Source of the DNA: Desulfobacula sp.
GTDB lineage: Bacteria > Desulfobacterota > Desulfobacteria > Desulfobacterales > Desulfobacteraceae
NCBI GenBank assembly: GCA_023701135.1
Contig: JAMPXP010000001.1
Coordinates: 1-64,000, forward strand
Reading direction: 5' to 3'
DNA: 64,000 nt
The translations under genes and the position numbers were made by a program. The notes beneath the pieces were generated by a model, which made no database searches, was not told the DNA's origin, and saw only the letters and a program-made list of their open reading frames with translations. This document shows, piece after piece, positions 47,400 to 57,882 of this stretch. Positions within the stretch are counted from its first letter, which is position 1. Each line of letters starts with the position of its first letter.

Positions 47400-48290
47400 T
47401 TATCCTGATGGGTTAAGGGTTTTGTCATATACATAGAATCCCTGGCCGGATTTCCTGCCCAACCGGCCTTTTTCGACCTTTTCCTTGATGACGGGGCTGT
47501 CGGAATACAGGTGGATTTCCTTAGAGGCTTTCATGGATTGGTTAATGCGCAGGACCGTGTCCAGCCCGGCATTGTCGGCAATCTGAAAGGGGCCGATATG
47601 CCAGCCGTATCCCAGGCGCATGCCGGCGTCAATGTCTTCCGGGGTGGCCACCCCCTTGTCCACCAGTTCCTGGCATTCCCTGAAGGCGGCGGCAAAAACC
47701 CGGTTCATGACAAAACCGGGTATATCCTGTGCCACGGCCACCGGGTATTTCCCCAGGGTCTTGATAAAGTCCATGCCCTGATGAAAGGCCTTTTCAGAGG
47801 TCTCTTGGCCCCGGACCACTTCCACCAGCCCCATCAGGGGCACGGGCCCGAAAAAATGCAGGCCCACCAACCGATCCGGCCGGGTCAGGTCCGACCCCAG
47901 CCGTGAAACGGGGATGGAAGAGGTATTGGTGGCCACCAGGGTATGGGTATGGATTTGGGGCTCCACCTGGGCCAGGATCCGTTTTTTAAGGGCCTCGTCT
48001 TCGTATACCGCCTCGATGACCCAGGATAATTTTGCACCGGTTTCATGGGCGGTTCCCAGGGCCGCTTCCAGGCCCTGAACCATTTCAAGGCGGCCCAGGA
48101 CCGTTTCAACGGGTTCCTTGATCCCGCCCTTCTGATAAAGCTTTTCAAGAGATAAGGCCATGGTTCGCCCGGCCTCTGTAAGGACTTCCCCGGTATCGGT
48201 CAACAGCACCCGGTATCCGCTCTGAAGGCAGACCTGGGCGATTCCCGCCCCCATGAACCCAGCCCCGATAATCATGACGGTGTCCATCAC
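47400..48290 (-). CDS. 3-hydroxyacyl-CoA dehydrogenase
   Basis: VMIIGAGFMGAGIAQVCLQSGY, VATNTSSIPVSRLG, RPDRLVGLHFFGPVPLMGLVEVV. Confidence 0.93.
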   Translation of the reverse strand: MMDTVMIIGAGFMGAGIAQVCLQSGYRVLLTDTGEVLTEAGRTMALSLEKLYQKGGIKEPVETVLGRLEMVQGLEAALGTAHETGAKLSWVIEAVYEDEALKKRILAQVEPQIHTHTLVATNTSSIPVSRLGSDLTRPDRLVGLHFFGPVPLMGLVEVVRGQETSEKAFHQGMDFIKTLGKYPVAVAQDIPGFVMNRVFAAAFRECQELVDKGVATPEDIDAGMRLGYGWHIGPFQIADNAGLDTVLRINQSMKASKEIHLYSDSPVIKEKVEKGRLGRKSGQGFYVYDKTLNPSG

Positions 48291-49351
48291 AGCGCCCCCT
48301 TTGCAATCCGATCAGCGGTCCGGATCAGGACATTCACATGGTATCCAAAGGATTTAAAGCGTTTGTCAACGGTCTGGCCGTGGAAATACCGGTAATAGAT
48401 CTGTTGGGCAATGGTGGCCAGCCGGAACACGCCGAAACAATGATAAAAACTGAATTTTTCCATTTTCCGACCGGAAAGAACCGCATATTGCCGGACCATT
48501 TCCTCACGGGTCAGGGCGCCCGGTGCAAGGGTGGGGCCTGTCCTCATGGCCTGCATCTCTTCCGGGTCCCCGGGCTGGACCCAGTATCCGAGACTGGCCC
48601 CCAGATCCATGAGCGGGTCGCCGACGGTGGCCATTTCCCAGTCCAGGACCCCGATAACGGTGAAGGGGTTGTCCGGGTCCAGGATCACGTTGTCAAATTT
48701 AAAATCATTGTGAAGGATGGACGGATATCGGGTATCACCAGGCATATGGTCCCAAAGCCAGGCCATGGCCGCCTCCCCGTCGGGAACATCCGGGGTCCGG
48801 GCGGCTCTGTAGCGCCTGCTCCAGCCCTCCACCTGCCGTTGGACGTATCCCTCCGGTTTTCCGAAATCTTCCAGCCCGATAGCTTTATAGTCGATGGCGT
48901 GCAATTCATATTGAACCTTGAGGATATTCTCAAAGAGCCGGGTGGTATCCGCCGGGTTCAGCTTGAGTTGTTCGGGTAAATCCCTGCGGATGATGATTCC
49001 CCTGATCCGTTCCATCACATAAAAAGGGCTGCCCAGAAGGGTTTCATCCCCGCAATAGGCCAGGGGTTTCGGGCAATAGGGAAAGACCTCCTGCAGGGCC
49101 GTTAAAATTTTATATTCACGGCCCATATCATGGGCGGATTTGGCCTTTGTCCCATGGGGCGGGCACCTCAGCACCATTTCTTTATCTCCGGCCAGAATCA
49201 GATAGGTCAGATTAGAATGGCCGTTGGGAAACTGCCGGACGGTTATGGAGCCGTCGATTCCCTTGATGTTTTCCCGGATATAGGGTTCTATTATTTTCAG
49301 AGGCAGTTCTTCCCCGGTTCGAATCCCGGAAGCCTCATCTTCCAGCGCCAT
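48287..49351 (-). CDS. Phosphotransferase family protein (ACAD10/11 N-terminal kinase-like)
   Basis: FPNGHSNLTYLI, SILHNDFKFDNVILDPDNPFTVIGVLDWEMATVGDPLMDLG. Confidence 0.9.
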   Translation of the reverse strand: MALEDEASGIRTGEELPLKIIEPYIRENIKGIDGSITVRQFPNGHSNLTYLILAGDKEMVLRCPPHGTKAKSAHDMGREYKILTALQEVFPYCPKPLAYCGDETLLGSPFYVMERIRGIIIRRDLPEQLKLNPADTTRLFENILKVQYELHAIDYKAIGLEDFGKPEGYVQRQVEGWSRRYRAARTPDVPDGEAAMAWLWDHMPGDTRYPSILHNDFKFDNVILDPDNPFTVIGVLDWEMATVGDPLMDLGASLGYWVQPGDPEEMQAMRTGPTLAPGALTREEMVRQYAVLSGRKMEKFSFYHCFGVFRLATIAQQIYYRYFHGQTVDKRFKSFGYHVNVLIRTADRIAKGAL

Positions 49352-49368
49352 GGTGTTTTCCTTTGTAT

Positions 49369-50055
49369 TTAATGTGTTGTTGCCGTGCCAAGATAGGTTT
49401 CCACCAGTTCAATGACAAATCCGGCATATTGGTCCACGGATACATTCCTGAATTTGGACCGTTTCAGATACCAGTCCTGAAGCATGGCTTTGATGGCCTC
49501 GGCCGTCAGGCCTGCATCCCTGTCCAAAAAGACCTTTTCCTCCCTGCCTTGGACCAGTAAGCCTTCCAGAAGCCTTTCCGTCCACAGATCACTGTCAATG
49601 GCCTTTTTCCGTTCTTCAGGATTCAGGTTCTTGGCTTCCATAAAGGAAAAATAGAACCAGGGCTGCATGAGTTCACTCAAAAACAGGTGGGTCCGGATCA
49701 TGGCCCTCAGCTTGAAGGCCGTGGTGGCTTCTTTTTCCATTTCATTTTCCAGGGCCCGCCGGATAAAGGCCCGGCGCTGGTTCTGCAGCATTCCCAGAAG
49801 GTCGTCCTTGCTCTTGAAATAGGCATACAAAGCCCCCAGGCTGATCCCGGCTTCCTGGCTCAGATCCCTCATGGTCATGGCCTGGAATCCCTTTTGGTTG
49901 CTGATTTTAAGGGTGGCCTTAAAAATTTTTTCCAGGTTTTTGATGATGGTTTTTTCTTTTTTGATCTGGATGCTTTCCCGGTTTTCCGACAGGGTTTCCA
50001 GATACCGCTCTTCCCTGGAAACGGTGATCATTTTCCGGAATTCTTCAAAATCCAT
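49369..50055 (-). CDS. TetR/AcrR family regulator
   Basis: IFKATLKISNQKGFQAMTMRDLSQEAGISLGALYAYFKSKDDLL. Confidence 0.92.
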   Translation of the reverse strand: MDFEEFRKMITVSREERYLETLSENRESIQIKKEKTIIKNLEKIFKATLKISNQKGFQAMTMRDLSQEAGISLGALYAYFKSKDDLLGMLQNQRRAFIRRALENEMEKEATTAFKLRAMIRTHLFLSELMQPWFYFSFMEAKNLNPEERKKAIDSDLWTERLLEGLLVQGREEKVFLDRDAGLTAEAIKAMLQDWYLKRSKFRNVSVDQYAGFVIELVETYLGTATTH

Positions 50056-50057
50056 TG

Positions 50058-51386
50058 CTATTCAACCCTGAAAAAGGATTCGTCATATTCGGGTTTGTCC
50101 TTATACCGGGCCATGAAAAATCCCGGCAGTTGATCAATATATTGGAACATCGCCGGATCCAGCATAATACCGGCCTGGTGAAAGGCTTTGACAATATCGT
50201 CCGGTTCCGGCGGACAGCCTTTGACCGGGATCATTTCCTTAATATCCGGATTTTTCCGGTGGGCCATGAACATGCATTTTCCCAGGAGAATGGTTTTGTT
50301 CATGCCCGGAGTGGGCGCCATCATTTTTCCGGTGAGCACTTCCACCCGGTCAAAGTCCTCGCCCTTCCAGGCGGCCCGGATGGCCGACAGGACCACGCCG
50401 TTGACCCCTGAACAATAGGTGCACATGGAGGTATCGTATTTCCGGTAGAACAGGCCTTTGATCCCCTGCTTTACCAGGGGCTCCGGCAGGGCGACGTCCT
50501 CATTCTCCTGATAGGGAAAATCATATTCATGTCTGGAAGAGATCTCATCTAAGGGCAGACCGGCTATTTCCACATCGGAAAGATCCAGGGGTCGGCCGTG
50601 ATTTTTGGCGGCATGGACCAGGTGGGGGATGTCCGAGGGCTCAAACCCCAGGATCCGGGTCCCGACCTTGTCGGCGGCAAAGATGTCGGAGGAAGCAATC
50701 AGGAGATTCCGGCGGTGCATTTTTCCGTCAAATCCCGGACCCCGTTCCAGGGAATAGATGCCGTCGATGAGGGTGAAGATGGGCGGCATTTTATCGGCCA
50801 GTCGGGCCACGTAAAAATGAAGGTCTTTTTCCGGGTCCGGGCTGTGGCATTTTTTCCGGGAATGGATATCAATGAGCCCTTTCAGATTTTTGGTGCCGAG
50901 GCTGATCCGGGTCTGGTTATGGGCCTTCAGCACCGGCAGGTCCACCACCAGATCGCTTTCCAGGGCGTCCCGGTTAAAATTAAGCACAATGCCGTCCCCC
51001 AGATCCGTTTCAACAAAGGGACGGTCCATGACATTCACGTATTTTATCCCGTACCGTTTTTTAAGGGTGTCATAGCCCAGGGTCTGGAAGGCGTGGGCCG
51101 GGGTTTCCATGTCTCCTGCCTTCCGGGTGACCACCCCTTCTCCGATGGTGATATCATCGATGCCGCAGTCTTTTAAGAGGATAATCATGTCCTCCATGAC
51201 CCTGGACGTGGTGATCACCCCCCATTTTGGAAAGGCGACCTCCTTGGTCCAGAACACGATATTGGGTTTGATAAATACCTTGGCCCCTTTTTTAAACCGG
51301 TCCCGCCCATTGCACAGGTCCACGGCTTTGGCCACCGATTCCACGGGTTTCTCATATTGAATAACGGACACGCATGATTTTTTCAT
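50058..51386 (-). CDS. DUF362 domain-containing protein
   Basis: KKGAKVFIKPNIVFW, DLVVDLPVLKAHNQTRISLGTKNLKGLI. Confidence 0.82.
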   Translation of the reverse strand: MKKSCVSVIQYEKPVESVAKAVDLCNGRDRFKKGAKVFIKPNIVFWTKEVAFPKWGVITTSRVMEDMIILLKDCGIDDITIGEGVVTRKAGDMETPAHAFQTLGYDTLKKRYGIKYVNVMDRPFVETDLGDGIVLNFNRDALESDLVVDLPVLKAHNQTRISLGTKNLKGLIDIHSRKKCHSPDPEKDLHFYVARLADKMPPIFTLIDGIYSLERGPGFDGKMHRRNLLIASSDIFAADKVGTRILGFEPSDIPHLVHAAKNHGRPLDLSDVEIAGLPLDEISSRHEYDFPYQENEDVALPEPLVKQGIKGLFYRKYDTSMCTYCSGVNGVVLSAIRAAWKGEDFDRVEVLTGKMMAPTPGMNKTILLGKCMFMAHRKNPDIKEMIPVKGCPPEPDDIVKAFHQAGIMLDPAMFQYIDQLPGFFMARYKDKPEYDESFFRVE

Positions 51387-51455
51387 TACCGACTCCTGAT
51401 GTTTGTAAATCCCGGCCCGGGCCCAATACGCCGGGGCCGGAAAAACGGCATCCTA

Positions 51456-52235
51456 TCATTTTCCTGTAAATTTTGCCTTTCTTTTTTCCACAAAAGCCGC
51501 CATGCCCTCTTTTTGATCGGCCGTTCCGAAGAGCATGCAGAACAGGTCCTGTTCAATGCAGATGCCGTCTTTCAAAGAGGTGTTCAGGCCTTTCCGGATG
51601 GCGGTTTTGGCGGCCCGGACAGCCATGGCCGGTTTTGCGGCCAGCTTGCCTGCAAATTTTTTCACTTCCGCCTCCAAGTCTGCTGCCGGCACCAACCGGT
51701 TGAGCAGGCCGAGAGCAAGGGCCCGGTCGGCCTTGATCATATCTCCGGTCAGGATCAGTTCCGCGGCCAGGCTGTAGTTGATGAGCCTGGGCAGGCGCTG
51801 GGTGCCCCCGCCACCGGGAATGATGCCCAGGTTGATTTCCGGCAGACCCAGCACGGCCGTCTCATCCCCGATCCGAAAATCGCAGCACAGGGCCGTCTCC
51901 AGGCCTCCGCCCAGGGCATAGCCGGAAATGGCGGCAATGGTGGGTTTGGGATAATCGGCCAGGCGCTCGTAGATCCGCATGGACCCGTCCGTCAGGGCAT
52001 AGGCGTCCTTGATGCTGCCCTGGGCCATGCGGTCGATATCGGCTCCTGCGGCAAAAACACTTTTGCTGCCCGTGACCACCAGGACCCGGACCTCGTCGTC
52101 ATCGGCACAGGCTTCCAATACCGTTTCCAGGTCGGCAAAGACTTCGGCGTTGAGGGCGTTCAGCTTATCAGGCCGGTTGATCCGGGCCCATCCGATCCCG
52201 TTTTCCTTATTGAACAATAGGGTTTTTAAATCCAT
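51456..52235 (-). CDS. Enoyl-CoA hydratase/isomerase
   Basis: RPDKLNALNAEVFADL, KSVFAAGADIDRMA, LPEINLGIIPGGGGTQRLPRLI. Confidence 0.94.
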   Translation of the reverse strand: MDLKTLLFNKENGIGWARINRPDKLNALNAEVFADLETVLEACADDDEVRVLVVTGSKSVFAAGADIDRMAQGSIKDAYALTDGSMRIYERLADYPKPTIAAISGYALGGGLETALCCDFRIGDETAVLGLPEINLGIIPGGGGTQRLPRLINYSLAAELILTGDMIKADRALALGLLNRLVPAADLEAEVKKFAGKLAAKPAMAVRAAKTAIRKGLNTSLKDGICIEQDLFCMLFGTADQKEGMAAFVEKRKAKFTGK

Positions 52236-52273
52236 CGGTTTTCTCCTTTTATCGGGTCTCCTTTTATCAGCCC

Positions 52274-53146
52274 TTATTTTTGGTTATAATCGTACCAGCC
52301 TTTTTTGGTCTTCTCCCCGTATTCACCCTTGACATAATGGGCCGTAAGGCTGGGTTTGGGCAGCTTGGCCGGGTCCCCGGTTTCCCTGAAGGACTCCATG
52401 CACATGGTATAGGCCAAATCAATGCCCGTGAGATCCATGAGCCTGAAGGGCCCCATGGGGTGACCCGCTCCGTAAACACAGGCCTTGTCGATGTCTTCCA
52501 TGGAGGCCACACCCATTTCCAGCATCCATTCCACCTCTTCAAAAATGGCGATGAAAATCCGGTTCAGCAAAAAGCCTTTGACCTCTTTTTTAACATGTAC
52601 CGGTACTTTGTCCAGCTTTTTGCACAGATCCATGGAGATTTGTGCGGTTTCATCGGAGACATGGGGACCCTGGACCACTTCCACCAGTTTCATGACCAGG
52701 GCCGGGTTGAAAAAATGAAGGTTCAGGACCTTGTCCGGCCGCTTTGTGGCATCGGCAATCCTGGAACTGACAATGGCGGAGCTGTTGGTGGCCAGAATGG
52801 CATGGGCCGGGGCCATCCCATCGATGTCTGCAAAGAGTTTCCGTTTGATGTCCAGGACTTCCAGCACAGCTTCGATGACATAATCCGCCTCTTTGACCGC
52901 ATCCTTCAGATCAGGGGTAAACCTGATCCGGGACCGGGCGGCCATGGCCTCTTCCTGTGTCAGCTTTCCTTTTTCCACCCTTCCGGCCAGATAGGCATCC
53001 ACAAAGCTGTCGGCTTTTTTGAGCATGGCCCCGCTCACATCCGTGCATACGGTATGAAAGCCCTTGAGGGCCGATTGCAGGCAGATCTGATGGCCCATGT
53101 TTCCGGCCCCGATGACACTGATATGCTTGATATCGTCTATGTTCAT
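52274..53146 (-). CDS. 3-hydroxyacyl-CoA (3-hydroxybutyryl-CoA) dehydrogenase
   Basis: ISVIGAGNMGHQICLQSALKGF, LATNSSAIVSSRIADATKRPDKVLNLHFFNPALVMKLVEVV. Confidence 0.94.
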   Translation of the reverse strand: MNIDDIKHISVIGAGNMGHQICLQSALKGFHTVCTDVSGAMLKKADSFVDAYLAGRVEKGKLTQEEAMAARSRIRFTPDLKDAVKEADYVIEAVLEVLDIKRKLFADIDGMAPAHAILATNSSAIVSSRIADATKRPDKVLNLHFFNPALVMKLVEVVQGPHVSDETAQISMDLCKKLDKVPVHVKKEVKGFLLNRIFIAIFEEVEWMLEMGVASMEDIDKACVYGAGHPMGPFRLMDLTGIDLAYTMCMESFRETGDPAKLPKPSLTAHYVKGEYGEKTKKGWYDYNQK

Positions 53147-53182
53147 TCTTTTTCTCCTTTGATGTGATGGCTCATATTATCT

Positions 53183-55000
53183 TTATAGACCGCCGAATTC
53201 ATCGTTGGTTATTTCCACGGCAGCCCCGTCCCCGGTTTTTACGGCATTCATTTTCCCCATGACTTCGGGCAGGATGGTTCGGATATAAAATTGTGCGGTT
53301 TTCACCTGGCCCTTGTAAAATATCTCATCTTTTTTGTTTGCCCCGTTCAAAAGCTTGATGGAAGCGGTTGTGGCCCGCCAGAGCAGCATCCAGGCCATGA
53401 TGACGTCCCCCATGACATTCAGAAAGGGAAGGGAATGGGCATAGGCCGCCTTCATTTCTTTGGACCGGGATCGTTGCAGGATCGTAGCGGCGGTTTCCTC
53501 CAGGCTCTGGACCGCTTTTTCCACATCGTCTGCCAGGGGTTTCAGCACTTCGATTTCCCGGGCCCGGCCAAGGGTCTGGGTGATTTCATTTAAAAAGGCC
53601 TTGAAAACCTCCCCGTTTTTCCGGCCGATTTTCCGGGCCAGCATGTCCATGGCCTGGATGCCGCTGGTTCCCTCAAAGATGGACGTGATCTTGCAGTCCC
53701 TGGCATATTGTTCCACCAGATAATCCTTGGTATAACCGGCCCCGCCGAAGACTTGGATGGCCTGGATGCAGACCTCATGGCCCCGGACGGCAAGATAGTC
53801 TTTGATGGATGGGGTCAAAAGTTCAAACAGATCCCGGTACAGTTCCCTTTCCTCCGGGTCGGCGGCCAGATCCGCCTTGGTGGAACAGGACACCAGGAAC
53901 TGGAAAAAGCTTCTCATGCCTTCCACATGGGATTTCATCCACAAGAGATTCCGTCTCACATCGGGATGCTCGATAATGGGCACCGAAGGGGCGCTCCGGT
54001 CCATGAAATCCTCAAGCCGTCGCCCCTGGATTCTCTGCCTCGCATAGTTCACGGCCAGAAGATAGGCCGAGGAGGCATAGGACAGGGCCTGGAGACCCGT
54101 GCTCATGCGGGAGCTGTTGATCATATGGAACATGATGGCCATGCCTTTCTGCCGTTCCCCCAGAAGAAAGCCCTTGCAGCGGCCCTTGGTTCCCAGGGCC
54201 ATGGAGCAGGTGGCGCTGCCGTGGATCCCGTGTTTTTCTTCCACGCCGGTACAGACAATATCGTTGCGCTCCCCAAGGCTGCCGTCGGGGTTCACCAGGA
54301 ATTTGGGAACAATAAAGATGGAAATGCCCGTGGTGCCCGGAGGGTCTCCTTCAATGCGGGCCAGAACCGGGTGAATGATATTGTCGCACAAATCATGCTC
54401 TCCATTGGTGATGAAAATCTTATTCCCGGAAAGGGAATAGGACCCGTCTTCATTCTGAACCGCCGTGGTTTCCAGGGCACCGACATCACTGCCGGCGCCG
54501 GATTCCGTCAGGAGCATGGTGCCCCCCCATTTGCCGGCAATGATATGGGGAATATAGGTCTTTTTTTGTTCATCGGTGCCGTAGAGGTGGATCATCTTGG
54601 CCGTGCCGGTTCCCATCCAGGCATAGGCCATGAGGGAATAATTGGCGGCATGAAAATGTTCGGCGCAGGCATAGGCCAAGAATCCCGGAACCCCCTGGCC
54701 CCCCATTTCCGTGCTCACCACCATGCTCTGCCAGTCCCCCTCCAGAATTTTCCGGTGAACCTCCCGGAAACAGTCCGGAACCTTTACGGTCCCGTTTTCA
54801 AAGCGCACGCCCTGAACATCCCCTTCGGCCAGGGTGGGCAGGATTTCCTTGAGGGCCAGGGCCCTTGCCTCGGTCAGGATCATGTCGCAGGTTTTCCGGT
54901 TGAATTCCTTGTATTTGTCATGCTTTAGAAAGCGTTCGCATTCCAGTTGTTCCCAGAGGACAAAGTCCATGTCCCGTTTATCCACCAATTGCTGTACCAT
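53183..55000 (-). CDS. Acyl-CoA dehydrogenase (long form, about 600 aa)
   Basis: LLTESGAGSDVGALETTAV, QVFGGAGYTKDYLVEQYARDCKITSIFEGTSGIQAMD. Confidence 0.94.
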   Translation of the reverse strand: MVQQLVDKRDMDFVLWEQLECERFLKHDKYKEFNRKTCDMILTEARALALKEILPTLAEGDVQGVRFENGTVKVPDCFREVHRKILEGDWQSMVVSTEMGGQGVPGFLAYACAEHFHAANYSLMAYAWMGTGTAKMIHLYGTDEQKKTYIPHIIAGKWGGTMLLTESGAGSDVGALETTAVQNEDGSYSLSGNKIFITNGEHDLCDNIIHPVLARIEGDPPGTTGISIFIVPKFLVNPDGSLGERNDIVCTGVEEKHGIHGSATCSMALGTKGRCKGFLLGERQKGMAIMFHMINSSRMSTGLQALSYASSAYLLAVNYARQRIQGRRLEDFMDRSAPSVPIIEHPDVRRNLLWMKSHVEGMRSFFQFLVSCSTKADLAADPEERELYRDLFELLTPSIKDYLAVRGHEVCIQAIQVFGGAGYTKDYLVEQYARDCKITSIFEGTSGIQAMDMLARKIGRKNGEVFKAFLNEITQTLGRAREIEVLKPLADDVEKAVQSLEETAATILQRSRSKEMKAAYAHSLPFLNVMGDVIMAWMLLWRATTASIKLLNGANKKDEIFYKGQVKTAQFYIRTILPEVMGKMNAVKTGDGAAVEITNDEFGGL

Positions 55001-55017
55001 GTTATTCTCCTTTATTG

Positions 55018-56226
55018 TCAGACCTTCAGATTTTCAATCACCGTCGCCACGCCGAGACCGCCGCCGCAGCAGGACCCGAAAACACCGTACCGGCCGCTGG
55101 TGCGGATCAACTGCCGCATGGCAAACATACAGATCCGGGCCCCGGATGCCCCGTTGGGATGACCAAAGGCAATGGCCCCGCCCAGGGGATTCCATTTTTC
55201 CCGGTCAATGAGTGTACCGGTCCGGTGTTCCATCTCTTTGATGACGGCCAGGTTCTGGACGGCAAAGGCTTCGTTGCATTCCAGGACATCCATATCAGAC
55301 AGTTTGAGCCCGGCCCTTTTTATGGCCATGGGCATGGCATAGGCCGGTCCAATGCCCATGATCTTGGGGTCACAGCCGCAGTCCGCTCCGGACAGCCATT
55401 TGGCCATGGGCCTGTATCCCAGTTCCCGGGCCTTTTCGGCACTCATCATGAGCACAAAGGCGGCTCCGTCGTTCTGGCCGCTGGAATTCCCCGCCGTTAC
55501 CGTGCCGTCCTTTTTAAACACCGGCGGCAGCAAGGCCATTTTTTCAAGGATGGATTCTGGCCGGGGATGTTCATCCCTATCAAATTCATAGGCCGGTGTT
55601 TTCCGGGTGGCGGGAAATTTTACCGGGATAATTTCATCCTTGAAATATCCTTTTTCCATGGCCTCCTTGGCCCGCATCTGGCTGGTATAGGCAAATTCGT
55701 CCGACGCCTGCCGCGGGATATCATAGATGTGTTGAAGATTTTCCGCCGTCAACCCCATGCCGATGCAATCCTCCTGCCTGGGTGAGTTTAAGACCGGCAG
55801 GGGCATGGGCGGTATCAGCTTATAGGGCTCCGTGGACATGGAAAATTTCACGGGAATTTGGCTGTAGGATTCCATGCCTCCGGCGATAATGACATCGGCC
55901 TGGCCGGCCAGAATCTTCCAGGCGGCGTGGTTGATGGAGTCAATGGCGCTGCCGCACTGCATTTCCACATAGGAGGCCGAGGTTTCATAGCCGAGTTTGG
56001 ACCCCAAAACCGCATGGCGGGCCGGGTTAAAACTAAGGGAACACCCGGTGGCAGACCCCAGGAACACGGACTCCACCAGGGTTTTTTCCATAATTTTTGT
56101 TTTTTCCAGAAGCCCGTCAATGCCGATGCCGGCGAGCTTTGATGCGTAAATATCCTTGAGCGCCCCGCCCATGCGGCCAAAGGCGGTTCGAACCCCGTCA
56201 ATAAAAACCACTTCTCTTTGACTCAT
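55018..56226 (-). CDS. Acetyl-CoA acetyltransferase / thiolase
   Basis: EMQCGSAIDSINHAAWKILAGQADVIIAGGMESYSQ, NPLGGAIAFGHPNGASGARI. Confidence 0.93.
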   Translation of the reverse strand: MSQREVVFIDGVRTAFGRMGGALKDIYASKLAGIGIDGLLEKTKIMEKTLVESVFLGSATGCSLSFNPARHAVLGSKLGYETSASYVEMQCGSAIDSINHAAWKILAGQADVIIAGGMESYSQIPVKFSMSTEPYKLIPPMPLPVLNSPRQEDCIGMGLTAENLQHIYDIPRQASDEFAYTSQMRAKEAMEKGYFKDEIIPVKFPATRKTPAYEFDRDEHPRPESILEKMALLPPVFKKDGTVTAGNSSGQNDGAAFVLMMSAEKARELGYRPMAKWLSGADCGCDPKIMGIGPAYAMPMAIKRAGLKLSDMDVLECNEAFAVQNLAVIKEMEHRTGTLIDREKWNPLGGAIAFGHPNGASGARICMFAMRQLIRTSGRYGVFGSCCGGGLGVATVIENLKV

Positions 56227-56276
56227 TGCTGCTATCTCCTTGGATTAGACCTTTGATACCGGTATGCAACCCGATA

Positions 56277-57854
56277 TTAAAATTTGGTGGGCCAGTTGGC
56301 CAGTTTATGTTCCCCGATCCCTCCGGAAACCGCATCCCCTGCTATCTCCAGGGCCTCTGTGATATAGGTCCGGGTGTGCCGGGGATCGATGACATCATGG
56401 ATGTGAAAGGCTCCGGCAGCCCCAAAGGGGGAGGCATCCTCCACCATGGAGCGGATCAGGGCTTCTTTTTCCTTGGGATCAGCATCCCTTGATCCATAGA
56501 CCACATTGGCGGCAATGGCCGGGTCCACAAAGCTCATTTCCGCCGTGGGCCAGGCTACCAGAAAATCCGTGGCGCAACCGGACCCGCTCATATTCCAGAA
56601 GGCCATGCCATAGCTTTTCCGGACGATGATGGAAATCTTGGGAACCGTGATCTGGCCCAGGGCATTCATATAATTCATGACCCTGGCCGCCACCCGGTTT
56701 CTTTCCGCTTCCTTTCCCACGAGAAAACCGGGGGTGTCGTGGAAAAAAACCAGGGGAATATTATAGGAGTCGCACAGGCACAGAAAACTGATGACCTTGT
56801 CAATGCCGTTGGTGTCCATGGCGCCGGCCATGAAGGCGGGCTGATTGGCCACAATGCCCACGGATGCCCCGTTGATCCGGGCAAGGGCTGTGATCACGGA
56901 TTTTCCGAAATCCGGTTTGATTTCAAAAAGGCTGTCCTGATCCATGATGCAGGACAGGATGGTTCGCATATCATAGGTGCGGCTCCGCTTTTCCGGCAAA
57001 AGTTCCAGGATGTTTTCCATGGAGGCCCCTGACCCTTCCGGCACGGTATAGACCGGCGGGGTCTGGCTGTTATGGGAGGGCAGATAGGATAAAAACTGAC
57101 GGATGAGGTCAAAACAATGGTCTTCGTTTTCCGCCACCCGGTCCGCGTTGCCGGTGATTTCACTGTGAACCGCGAATCCGCCGAGTTCTTCATCGGTAAT
57201 CACCTGGCTCAATGCCATTTCAAGGACCCGGGGGCCCGAGACCCCCATGGCAGACCCCTTGACCTGGACCACAAAATCCGAGAGACAGGCCATCCAGGTG
57301 GGCATGCCGTAACACTCCCCCAGGATGGCCGTGACCATGGGAGACTGCCTCACCCGGCTCATGATTTTGATATAGCTGTCAAAGCTGCCGCCGCCAAAGG
57401 AAGCCAGCCCCTTGGAGCCCATGATATCCGGCATCCTGGCCCCGCCGGCCTCCCCCAGGTAAATCATGGGGATGCCTTTTCGGGCGGCATAGGCTTTCAG
57501 TTCCCCTTCTTTTCTGCCGGCGATCCTGCTGGAGGTGGCGGCCAGGACCGTAAAATCATTGGCCGACACCGCCACCCGGCGGCCGGAAATTTTTCCGTAC
57601 CCGGTAATTTTACTGTCCGCCGGGGTTTTATCTTCCATTCCCGCTATATCGGAATGGGCAAACCGGCCCACCTCGAAAAAGGTGTCCGGGTCCAGTAGCC
57701 GGTCTATCCTTTCCCGGGCCGAATACCGGCCTTTGTCATGTTGGCGGTGGATCTTGTCTGTCCCGCCCATTTCCAGCACCATTGCTTTTTTCTTTTCAAA
57801 TATTTCCAGTTCTTTTTCAAAGGGCATTGTTATCTTCTCCTGAACAATTGACAA
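56277..57854 (-). CDS. Acyl-CoA carboxylase carboxyltransferase (beta) subunit
   Basis: KGRYSARERIDRLLDPDTFFEVG, FVDPAIAANVVYG; carboxyltransferase N and C halves. Confidence 0.92.
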   Translation of the reverse strand: MSIVQEKITMPFEKELEIFEKKKAMVLEMGGTDKIHRQHDKGRYSARERIDRLLDPDTFFEVGRFAHSDIAGMEDKTPADSKITGYGKISGRRVAVSANDFTVLAATSSRIAGRKEGELKAYAARKGIPMIYLGEAGGARMPDIMGSKGLASFGGGSFDSYIKIMSRVRQSPMVTAILGECYGMPTWMACLSDFVVQVKGSAMGVSGPRVLEMALSQVITDEELGGFAVHSEITGNADRVAENEDHCFDLIRQFLSYLPSHNSQTPPVYTVPEGSGASMENILELLPEKRSRTYDMRTILSCIMDQDSLFEIKPDFGKSVITALARINGASVGIVANQPAFMAGAMDTNGIDKVISFLCLCDSYNIPLVFFHDTPGFLVGKEAERNRVAARVMNYMNALGQITVPKISIIVRKSYGMAFWNMSGSGCATDFLVAWPTAEMSFVDPAIAANVVYGSRDADPKEKEALIRSMVEDASPFGAAGAFHIHDVIDPRHTRTYITEALEIAGDAVSGGIGEHKLANWPTKF

Positions 57855-57882
57855 CCCAGGGCATGAATCCCGCGAGTAAATC

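Noticed and set aside
53708-54928. Long plus-strand ORF (406 aa) opposite the acyl-CoA dehydrogenase
   Set aside because: Antisense frame of a conserved enzyme; no recognisable motifs or ribosome site.
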